Source: Uloborus plumipes (lineage: Eukaryota > Arthropoda > Arachnida > Araneae > Uloboridae). Taken from it: a DNA stretch of 64,000 nucleotides. The position numbers and the translations under genes were made by a program. The stretch is from positions 62,001 to 126,000 of the forward strand of contig JAXGGA010001151.1 in assembly GCA_038373865.1 (NCBI GenBank), written 5' to 3'. Below, in pieces: positions 55,231 to 64,000 of the stretch; positions within the stretch are counted from its first letter, which is position 1, and every line of letters begins with the position of its first letter. The notes under the pieces were generated by a model that had not been told where the DNA came from, searched no databases, and saw only the letters and a list, made by a program, of their open reading frames with translations.

Positions 55231-55319
55231 GTTTTAAGCTATTTTGACGGTTTTCTAATCTTTGTTTAACATAATTGAACTCTAATAAGATGATAAAAAA
55301 GGTGTTTTTTGAAAAAGAA

Positions 55320-55495
55320 ATAAGAAAAGCAATTTCGGACTTTTTGACCAAAAATGGCCGCCGGAGGGGTTTGGGTGGGGATTTCGGAATGGCTCCCCTT
55401 CTAAAAATGTTTATAAATACATTGTCTACATACACACCAACTTTCATGCTTTTATCACAAAATGCAGTTTCCGGCTATATTTTGGACCATAGCCC
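55320..55495 (-). repeat. Inverted repeat G, right copy
   Basis: The complement of 51470-51650: GACCAAAAATGGCCGCCGG, GGCTCCCCTTCTAAAAATG, TTTATCACAAAATGCAGTTT. It may be the terminal repeat of a ~4 kb element or an independent insertion. Confidence 0.7.
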
Positions 55496-55499
55496 CTCT

Positions 55500-56450
55500 A
55501 CTAGACGAACCACCTGATCGAATGCGTGAAAGTTGTAGGGAATACTTTCGGTGTTCGGAGGGGGGAGGGGGATTGCAGCTTGGATGAAAGACATCAATTT
55601 TGTTGTCTCTTAATAGAATTTGAGATTGTGAATGGAGGGACATTTCTTCCAATTTTCAGACAATTCATTTCTGTTGGGTTTTGGATTTTGATGGAGATAT
55701 GATACGAAATATTTAGAAAGCAAAGTTTCGGCTTTTGTCTTTTCGTCCATAAGCTCACTTTTTTTTCATTGAAAAAAATAGCTCATTGCAACGCCGAAAC
55801 ACGTGTATGCCGTAATCTGCAAAGTTTAGCGCAACAAAGCGTTTGTATTTTAATATATTTTTTTACTAAATTAACTTTTTGCTTCACGTTTCTTTATTAA
55901 GTAGACAATAGCTGAACAAAATTATTTTAGAACAATTGTCTGCTACTGAGATTAGACTCAACTATTAAAAAAAACTTTCTTTGTTTTTAAGAATGCTGGT
56001 AATCCAAATTCTTTTCTCTGTTCCTAATCCAAGATAAAGTAAGTCAAAATGGGGATCCCTGGAATCAATACAGGTGAAAACAGCACGGAAGCGAATTATT
56101 TTATGATCTGTTATTAAGTATTTTTTGTTAGAATGCGAATTTTAAAATATCCTTTTACTTAAGAACCAAAATTTTGCACCTAACAAAGTATGAGTCAGAA
56201 TTGATCGATTATCAGTATTCCTACTCAAATGTTCAATTTTCAAATATTCTTTACGTCCACTGCCATTCATTTTCGTTCCAGAATTTCTTTAAAAGCTCAG
56301 GAACAAGCATGAAACGTACCGGTTTTTCTTTAGTGATCTATTTGTCTCTTTATTTGTCGTTATTTTTTTCCAGCCAACAATGTCATGTCTTTCGTAAAAG
56401 GCCCATTCCACGAAAACGCGCCAGCCATTTTGTCCCGCACGTTACACTCA
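55500..56450. other. Unassigned
   Basis: A GGAGGGGGGAGGGGG patch lies at 55556-55571. Frames 56174-56458 (+) and 55455-55652 (-) lack recognised domains. Confidence 0.35.
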
Positions 56451-56452
56451 TA

Positions 56453-57007
56453 CAGTGAACTCTCACTTATGCGCGGGCCCAAGGGACCAACAGATAAAGG
56501 CGCATAAGTGGGAGAGACGCATAAGTAAACAAGCCTATTTAGAAGTCTAAAATGCAACACAAGCTCTAAAGAAAGCATGAATAAGATTGTTTCTATAGAA
56601 AATGGTCATATATGGTTTGGCAACTAATGTAACCTAACTACAATGATAAGGTGAAAACAAAAATTGTAGCATACGTAATCACAAACTGTTCCTTTTAAAA
56701 CGATCCATAATGGATAATTGTCCCTCTCCGAACTCTAGTTCATGCGGAAAAAATGCCTTCCGTGAGCAATAAAAGCGAATGATTAAAGAGGAAAGTGAAG
56801 AAACATGCTCATTTTTTAAGAAACTAAATTAAATTGCTTAAATTTTTTGAAAAATTCGGCGCATAAGTGAAATATTTATCTTTAGAGCGACGCATAAACG
56901 AATGAAAATATCATTATTTTACTATGGAATGTGCCGGGAACACTGAAAATCGTTGTATTAGTGGAAAAGGCGCATAAATGAGGCGTAGTATAAATGAGAG
57001 TTCACTG
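56453..57007. mobile_element. Tigger/pogo-type MITE, copy 2
   Basis: The ends CAGTGAACTCTCACTTATGC and ATAAATGAGAGTTCACTG are bounded by TA at 56451-56452 and 57008-57009. It is collinear with 3643-4200 along its whole length (555 against 558 bp), including GCATACGTAATCACAAACTG and GGCGCATAAGTGAAATATTT. Confidence 0.9.
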
Positions 57008-57009
57008 TA

Positions 57010-57274
57010 TATTGCACTAAAAAGTAATCATTTCAAAAGGTAACGAGCAAAATTCTTCGCCTACCTCAAACAACAAATTTCGTTCACTACCCTTTAAAAT
57101 CACAACTTTTAAATAAAATACATGAGCGTCAAGTGCGGGATAAGATGGCGGCTTCTTTTCCGGGAATGTCTTCACAGCTTTTACTTGTTTAGCATTAAAG
57201 CAACTTTTGAATTTTAAATTACATCGAAGTTAAATGGTACCTTTTAATAACTTCTTAGTTATAGTTGGTTTGGG
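57010..57274. repeat. Dispersed repeat shared with 23.9 kb
   Basis: GTGCGGGATAAGATGGCGG and GGGAATGTCTTCACAG at 57133-57180 match 23896-23935. The flank to 57274 is unassigned. Confidence 0.5.
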
Positions 57275-57547
57275 GTCAAAATGTCGCGGCCGAAATGTCG
57301 CTGGCCAAAATGTCGCGGCCAAAATGTCGCCGAGCCAAAATGTCGCGGGCCAAAATGTCGCCGGTCAGAAATGTCGCGTGCCCAAAATGTCGCGGGCCAA
57401 AATGTCGCCGAGCCAAGATGTCACTGGTCAAAAATGTCGCCGAGCCAAATTGTCGCCGGGCCAAAATGTCGCCAGTCCAAAATGTCGCCGGTCCGAAATG
57501 CAGCCGGTTCAAAATGTCACCAGTCTAAAATATAGCTGTTCCAAAAT
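57275..57547 (+). repeat. AATGTCGC minisatellite, copy 2
   Basis: About 16-17 units of CCAAAATGTCGCGGG and variants (GCCGAG, GCCGGTC). Because unit length varies between 15 and 18, all three forward frames and one reverse frame stay open, giving spurious proteins made of MSP, NVA and KCR words. Confidence 0.9.
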
Positions 57548-57829
57548 GACGTAAGTGCATAGTACAGATTTAATGTCGCCAGTAATTCACAAATTCAATG
57601 CAGCTTAATTATGTAGCTCAATTTTAATAATAAGCTTATCACGGTATGATAAACACACCTGTTTAGTAACTTTTTTAAAACGTAGCAGTTTAGAAAATTA
57701 GATTAATTTATTAACAAAATGTACCAAAATTGATTTCTTCTAAAGCTTAAATTATTTCAGTACCGAAGTAATGATATAGTTTTTTCGGGGTTGTACTTAG
57801 GGCCCAGGGATGCTAAATTTCTTCCTTTT
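57548..57829. other. Unassigned spacer
   Basis: No recognised feature. Confidence 0.4.
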
Positions 57830-58155
57830 AATAAGCTTCTATTAGTTTCACACGTGGGTTTGTTTGTTTGTTCGTATGTATGCATGTAACTCTGAATAAA
57901 AGATAAAATTCGCGTTCTTGACAAACGTAAAAGTAATATATATTAATATTACCATTATTAATACTAAAGGCTAAATTATATTGCATGTTGATGTATAATA
58001 AGTGCATTTGCTATTAATTCTGAGTTTGGCATCGATCGTCCAAAAAATGCATATTATAAGTGCAAGCAAACTTTGCGGATATTCAACAGTTTTGAAAATC
58101 TTCTTTTGAATTTGATTTACTCTAAAAGCGTATTTTTTAGTTTTTTAAAACTATA
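57830..58155 (+). repeat. Family A dispersed repeat, copy 6 (near complete)
   Basis: From CTTCTATTAGTTTCACACGT through GTAACTCTGAATAAAAGATA to CTCTAAAAGCGTATTTTTTA. This is one of the longest copies and defines a unit of about 320 bp. Confidence 0.8.
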
Positions 58156-58698
58156 TTTAGGATTATTTCTTTTTTTTTTTATCACACATAGAAATTAAAC
58201 AAATAAATTTGCTGTAAAGGCTTTTTTTTTCCCTTTTGCGAAAACGGAATACCGTTTAATCACCACGCAGCCGACAGTTTTCTTCTAGAACATTTTCTTT
58301 AAGAGTAGGTTGGGGACGTTTGAAATCAAATTAGGGACGCATTGGAGAACAGAACAGGGCACGCTCGTTCATGGAATTATTGCTTTCTTTGTAACAACTG
58401 GGTGGTGGAAGGGGAGGTGAAATGTCAAGAGGAAAAATGGTATCATATTCAACTCCACATTTAAATACTGATTGTAACGAAGGTACAGTGCCATGTCTGA
58501 GCTGATTAACGCCAGAAATGAATAAGCATCTCGCCCTTTAAGACCATTCTACAACCAAAATGTTTTCTGAATACTTGCATTACTTCTTGATATAAATCAC
58601 TCACACAATGAAAAATAAAAAGTTCAATTGCTTTGCTTTATCGATGCTATGGCGTATCGTCTGAACGCTTCCTATGGGCCAATTTTTTATTTGATTTC
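58156..58698. other. Unassigned
   Basis: No recognised repeat or gene. Confidence 0.4.
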
Positions 58699-58706
58699 GT
58701 CTGAAC

Positions 58707-59627
58707 TAGGGGTGCGACATCGAAGGCAAAACATCGATGTTTTAAGACATCGATGTTGGAAAATAAGGACATCGATGGTATTGATACATCGACAAAAAAT
58801 CATCGATGTTTTCCAACATCGATGTTTCAAAACATCGAACAGTTTTACTTCAATTTCTTACATATTTTAATGTAGTTATTAATCAGTTACTCCCCATTAC
58901 AAGCGCCTCTTTATATCACTCAATTAGATACATCTTTTGTCTCCTGGAAAAACATTAACCGTAAGATAACGATGTCAGTTAAGAAAACTTTTTTCAGCGA
59001 GATATATACTGCAACTGTTGATTAACTGTATAACTTTTTTTGTCGCATATTTTTATAAAACTTTTTTTTTTTTTGCTGAAATGTAAAACATCATCGAAAA
59101 AAAATTAAATGCAAAACAACGATGTTTAAAAATCATTGACTGTAAATCATCGCTAGTTATTAAAAAAAACTTTAATTGCAACTAGTGGTTAGAGAAATAT
59201 GAATCTATTTTATCGCATATTTTTATTATTTTTTGTTGAAATGTAAAAAGGACATCGAAAAAAAAAAAAAAAAACACTGAATGCGAAACAACAACAATTA
59301 AAAGGTAAAAAAAAAGTGAAAGCAAATTTGAGATGTTTCAGAAACATCGAAAACAAAACATTGCTAATAATTATAGAATTTTTTCCCAAATGAGGTTAAT
59401 ATTGCAACTTTTGATTAAACATGAAAACTTTTTAATGAGTATGCTTATCGTATATTTTTCTTTGGCTTTCTTTGCTGGATTATAAAACATCGACATCGAA
59501 AGCAACATCAAACCCAAAACATCGATGTTGGAAAAACATCGACCCTCAAACATCGATGGTAAAAATATCGATGTTCTTCCAAAAACATCGATGTTTCCAA
59601 AACATCGACATCGATGTCGCAGCCCTA
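58707..59627. mobile_element. hAT MITE with CATCGATG subterminal repeats
   Basis: TAGGGGTGCGACATCGA at the left and the complement TAGGGCTGCGACATCGA at the right are flanked by a perfect 8-bp duplication GTCTGAAC (58699-58706 and 59628-59635). Known: 8-bp duplications and YAGGG ends are hallmarks of hAT. ACATCGATG words crowd the first 120 and last 140 bp. The interior is AT-rich and non-coding. Confidence 0.92.
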
Positions 59628-59635
59628 GTCTGAAC

Positions 59636-60304
59636 CTTCTTCAGACATAGTAATCACGCTATGCTGAAAACGTTCCATTACATTCTTGTATGTAAAAACT
59701 CCCTTGGAAGAACTAGCGGCAAAAACCAATCAACACTGAATCACATATTGGTACATGTATGTACCAAATTTTATTCTAATTCATGCAGTAAGTTTTGAGG
59801 TAGAGTCGCCCCCAAAAAATGGGTCACGCAGATACACACTTACAAATTTTCCTTTAAAAAATAAACGGTAAAATTGAATTCAGCACATGTCAGAACGTGT
59901 AAATTCTTCCAAATTGACAATTTTTCACTGATCCAATACTTTCTTTTACACATTATATGTAGAAGAAAATAAAAACATCTCTATTATTAAATAATATAGA
60001 CTTGCTTTCCATCATGTAAGAAATTTTAACAAAAGCCAAGTTTCAAACATTATATATCTGTCTTATTCATTTCATTGTTCTTCAACTTCTTTCTTAACAC
60101 TTAAATTTTCTTTTCGATATCAATTAAACTTGTCTTGGGCTGCTAATCTATTCGTTTTAAAGTTGGTAGATAGCGAGTCACGGTGAAATAAGCTATTGTA
60201 AATAAATAACGTACGCTTATTTAAAAACTATTTGTTTCTTGGAAAACGCTCGAAACAGTTACAAGCCGAAAGGGTAAATTTTTTATAGTATTTTTCAAAA
60301 ATTT
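59636..60304. other. Unassigned
   Basis: A stretch near 60185-60260 (GTAAATAAATAACGTACGC, GGAAAACGCTCGAAACAGTT) is similar in complement to about 17715-17790. No gene. Confidence 0.4.
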
Positions 60305-60825
60305 TAGTTCATGCTATTGTTAACGCACACGTTCATCAACAGCAATTAACAATCTTTTGCTAATTTGGTGAAAAAAAGCCTTTTCGTATGTTTTAATTTT
60401 TGGGACAAAGTGTATCAATATCGGACCTTCTACATTTTTGTCTGACGACATTTGGACTGGCGACATTTTGTGGACTGGTGACATTTTGGACTGGCGACAT
60501 TTTGGCCCGCGACATTTTGGACCGGCGACATTTTGGCCGGCGACATTTTGGACCGGCGACATTTTTGACCGGCGACATTTTGGACCTGCGACATTTTTTC
60601 CCGGCGACATTTTGGACCTGCGACATTTTGGACCGGCGACATTTTGGACCTGCGACATTTTGGACCGGCGACATTTTTCCTGCGACATTTTGGATCGCGA
60701 CATTTTGGACTGGCGACATTTTGACCCGCGACATTTAGGCCCGCGACATTTTTTCCCGGTGACATTTTGGCCCGCCACATTTTGGTCGCGACATTTTGGG
60801 CGTATACCGTTATGGTTACGTCCAA
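60305..60825 (-). repeat. AATGTCGC minisatellite with conserved tail, copy 3 (inverted)
   Basis: More than 20 units of GCGACATTTTGGACC and variants fill 60440-60800. The tail at 60305-60440 (GCAATTAACAATCTTTTGCT, TTTTGTCTGACGACATTTGG) is the complement of 15660-15785, and the far edge GGGCGTATACCGTT is the complement of the GGCGGTATATGCTC edge at 15540. Multi-frame openness is an artefact. Confidence 0.88.
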
Positions 60826-61266
60826 CACTGGGAAATTTTCTGATTTTGTTTCTGCTTTTTACGTTTCACAGTATTTGTTTTATTTCTGAAAATCGGTTTG
60901 TTGCGTCCTAAAGCACTTACGTGATTTGTATTGATCATGTTAATATTGTGAAAGCAATACTGTATATTTGCTTCCCTGGTTCCCTGGTCCTATTATCCGG
61001 TTTTGTGCTTCCTTTAGCATTAGGAGTCATTAGGTTAGAATAAGCAACAATGGTAAATGGAATGGGATTACATAAGGGAAACAATGGATTTATCCCTACT
61101 GGAAACTACAGATTAAAAAACGGGAAATATTCAACAAATGTATGGCAACCCGAGAATTTGTCGTCTTTCTTTGTCATGCATAAACTATTCATTTGACAAT
61201 TTTATGCATTATTTCTTCTTTTCAAAGGACTTTGAATATAAATCTTCAAAAAAATTTTAAGTTTCC
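60826..61266. other. Unassigned
   Basis: No recognised feature. Confidence 0.4.
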
Positions 61267-61270
61267 TTAA

Positions 61271-61773
61271 CCCATTAATGCCCAAGTTTTTTGTAAACAT
61301 TTTTTTTTTCAATTTTTATCTGCTTGAAACCTCTTACTTGGAATGGTTTACATATATAGTTCGCCGTTGCCATATTTATTAAGTTATTTAACGTCCTGTT
61401 TATGGAACATTTTGCAAATATGTGAGAAAATACGACCTTACTTGACTTTACTTGTGCAAAGTAACATCACAGAAGGCATGTCTGATCAATTTTAAGCAAA
61501 TGATTTTAAATAGTTTCATTTTATGAAAAAAGGGTTCGCAAAAAAAACTTACTTTCCTTGGCTATCCATGCTGGATCGTTGCTTGACTGTTTTGTCTGAA
61601 AGTAGTTGTTAATAAATAAGCTCTGACGTTCAACTAGTGGCTCTAACTGCTTTTCTCAAGAAGGACTATTTAACTTGTGAAAAACAGCTTTAGTAAAATG
61701 ATATACCCATTACAGATTTTTGCATGCAGTAGCTAACAAGCGTCCCGTTTTTAGGCTACTGGGCATAAATGGA
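61271..61773 (+). mobile_element. piggyBac-type MITE, copy 4 (diverged)
   Basis: CCCATTAATGCCCAAGTTTT after TTAA 61267-61270, and GGGCATAAATGGA before TTAA 61774-61777. The interior shares little with copies 1-3, so this is a related but separate subfamily. Confidence 0.7.
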
Positions 61774-61777
61774 TTAA

Positions 61778-63170
61778 AATAAAAACTAATTTGAGAAAGC
61801 ATCAAATAAGAAGTTTAAACTATACAAATGGAAAACAAATTAGCTTAAAAAAACAGAACAAGGCCTCAAATAATATGAAAATATACGTTAAAATGTAAAA
61901 TTATACGTACTAAGTGCAAAATCAAAAGCTTCAGCTAATGAAATAATCCGTGAAAACATGTACGACTTTTGAAGAAAAAACATTAACAGTTCTATGAAAT
62001 GTAATATAAAATGTATATATGAATATAAAGCAGTAAAATCATACAACAGCGAAGGTAAACTTTATTTTTATCTTTTTGCCAGTTTAGAAAGTAAACAAAT
62101 ATCCCAGTTCTAGTGTAATATTTTTTCCACTCTGACGGCCATTTCAAAAGAGAATGCATTGTTTTTATTGATCGAGAAATGAATTACATTTTTCTTTGAA
62201 AAAAGCCATAGTTAGCTTTGTCGAGGAAAATATTCTCAAAAAAAAAAAAAAAAAATAACCGGGAAAACCAGTTTGTTGGGCAACCAGAGTATGGGAAAAT
62301 ATTTCTTGCTACAATTTCAATGTTAACTACCATTTAACTTCATTTTAGCAAATTGCACACACAAAAAAAAAAAAGCATTATGTTACAAAATGCTTTCAAG
62401 TACTCAGTTTCATTTTATTTTTCTCTCTAAATGTCACAATCCCCCGCTTAAAACCATTTCGAAAGCAAGCGGAATAGCTGCTAAACAGATGCAGATAAAT
62501 GGATTGTTATTCTTTTCACTGCTCCGATCAAAAGCAGCTGCTTCAGCTTAGCGGGAACAATTAATTTTCAGGGTCTCGCGTTTTATGCTCCTCTTTTTTT
62601 AATATGTAGGTGCAGTTTAAAAATTTTATATCGCAACTGAAAATAAATTGCTACCTTTTGAAACATTATTTATTATAGTTTAATTATTCTGATGTAAGGG
62701 CAGAGCTCTTTTTTTCCTAAACAAAGTAAAGCATCATTTTTACTGCGTGTTTTTAATTCATAAACTGGAGATAGTCTCTTTTTATTTTGATATTTTTGAC
62801 AGACGAAAAAGAAATGTACATTGGTACTTTAATTTATTTAAAGAAAATTTGTTTTCTATAAAAAAAGTCTTTAAATTGAAACTGTTTGTCTAGATTCATA
62901 ACAAATTCATTTTTTGAGGTATATTAATCGTTACGTTTGATACATTAAAAAAAACAAAGTGATGCTTTCAGTGCATTTTAATTTCTTTCTCACAAATGCA
63001 ATCTCACTACATGAATAAAATTGGCATTTTAAAACAGTTTACTTAAACATTCCTCAATTTTAAAAGGCCACTGATAAAATTATAGGGGCCGAAACACTGA
63101 ACAATTTAACAGGAATGTATGTTAATTTTAGGTGGGAAAACAATAAAATTCACTTTATGCAAATGATTTG
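61778..63170. other. Unassigned, AT-rich
   Basis: Poly-A runs at about 62238-62255 and 62364-62373. No gene or repeat shared within the window. Confidence 0.4.
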
Positions 63171-64000
63171 TTTTGTGGGTCATTCCATGTGAAATCAACA
63201 AGCCTCAAAACTTGACCATCACCAATTTCAAAAACAAAAAATTATAGGGTTGAATACGTCTATAAAGTGAAACAAAAAAATTATTTTTAAAATGTTTTTC
63301 AGCTGTTAGTTTTTTGTGGGGGACCCCTAAAAAACTCGAAAAATGGCAAAAAGTCGAATTTTGGTACATACAAAGATTTAATTTTCTCAGTTTCTATTGC
63401 AGCTAAAGTCTTTTGTTACATGTCATTTTAAAGCTCTTTAAACAAGCTTTCATACGATATGTGACTAGACAAGGTTTCGTGATGTTAATATTTCAAGGTC
63501 ACCGAAAGCATTTTTTGACCTTGAATATCTCAAAAAGTGTATTTTTTAAAAATCTGAAATATATATATATATATTACTTCCCAATGTAGTGTATATGTGG
63601 TAAAATTTCAGAATGGGACAGCAATGGGATCTGGATGAAAGAGACATAGACTTTTTACACTCTTAACCACTTTATTGCAATGCCTATGGCTCCTGAAGAT
63701 ATATAATACAGAAATATTGCAAACTGTGAAATGCTAGTTATAAGTGACGGTTGGCACATTCCACTTCTTATTTTGAGAGGTTATAAATCATTCCTGTAGT
63801 GTTTCTCCTAGGGTCCACTTTCGAAAGAAAAAATTTATAAGGCACACCATGGGATGTGGCAAAAAATGCCACTCTGCTTTAATCCGGAAATCTGATTCAT
63901 GATAACTCATTTTAAGGAAATTCAGTCTATTTCTGTACTGTGAGGTAGCTCCATCACAGAAGTAATAGGTCAAATTTGGTTTGGAGGCATTATTCATTTT
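63171..64000 (-). mobile_element. Probable transposon left end, runs off the window
   Basis: GTGGGTCATTCCATGTGAAA then TCAAC at 63175-63199 resembles a widespread arthropod element terminus. The decayed ORF at 63788-64000 lies downstream on the minus strand. No right end is available. Confidence 0.4.
63788..64000 (-). pseudogene. Partial transposon-associated ORF (DGATSQYRNR family)
   Basis: The 69-codon frame reads TYYFCDGATSQYRNRLNFLK, then YHESDFRIKAEWHF. I recognise the pattern SDGA-x-QYKNR-x-NF ... H-x-x-DF-x-x-x-AEWHFFATSHG from multi-copy uncharacterised arthropod proteins that probably belong to a mobile element. A one-base loss in the T run near 63872 turns WHFFATSHG into WHFLPHPMV and ends the match. 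The 5' part lies beyond the window. No function is known to me. Confidence 0.55.

Noticed and set aside
60320..60911. Long open frames on both strands (up to 157 codons) as repetitive proteins
   Set aside because: They are translations of a 15-18 bp minisatellite that lacks stops in several frames. The same happens at 57234-57554 and 15512-15743.

Overview
This is a gene-poor, AT-rich animal nuclear window built almost entirely from transposable elements, their non-autonomous derivatives and simple repeats. I find no convincing intact host gene, no rRNA gene and no canonical tRNA gene. The origin is most likely a chelicerate, probably a spider. The RNase H fragment at 14188-15163 has the C-terminal style I associate with orb-weaver non-LTR elements, and two decayed reading frames (52628-54150 and 63788-64000) belong to protein families that are highly repeated in spiders and other arthropods. 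That assignment comes from recalled protein style, not from a search.

Layout. 0-7 kb: a hAT-type end, copies of a dispersed 'family A' repeat, a mariner-like foldback carrying a transposase 3' end (2068-3062), a Tigger/pogo-type MITE (3643-4200), and a TA-flanked element (4710-5997) with a transposase C-terminal fragment, set inside another repeat. 7-15 kb: a tRNA-derived SINE, a half copy of a palindromic MITE, a possible two-exon mini-ORF (8167-8493), another motif-rich element with a transposase tail (10436 onward), and the broken non-LTR retrotransposon. 15-29 kb: two inverted copies of a 1.7 kb element with internal GTAAGTGCGTACC motifs, a 31-bp tandem-repeat MITE, a pair of GGGCC-ended MITEs, further SINE-like segments and a second pogo-like MITE. 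29-41 kb: two almost fully palindromic 650-bp MITEs, a TTAA-flanked piggyBac-type MITE family, and a 1.9 kb field of 14-bp GTTACCGATCTGAC motifs. 41-45.3 kb: two foldback elements joined through one shared TA, the larger about 2.9 kb, with ~170-bp tandem arrays in its arms. 45-64 kb: a short MITE that is the empty-site paralogue of the 15.8 kb insertion, an inverted repeat, a deleted piggyBac retaining a cysteine-rich C-terminus, a decayed multi-segment protein pseudogene, a pogo-type MITE, two AATGTCGC minisatellites, a hAT MITE with a perfect 8-bp target duplication, and a decayed ORF running off the right edge.

The genes do not form a pathway. What unites the window is DNA transposition: nested insertions, exact TA, TTAA or 8-bp target duplications, repeated conversion of elements into long palindromes, and several element families that reiterate their own terminal motif internally. 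Boundaries with visible target duplications are reliable. Superfamily names are tentative wherever the evidence text says so.
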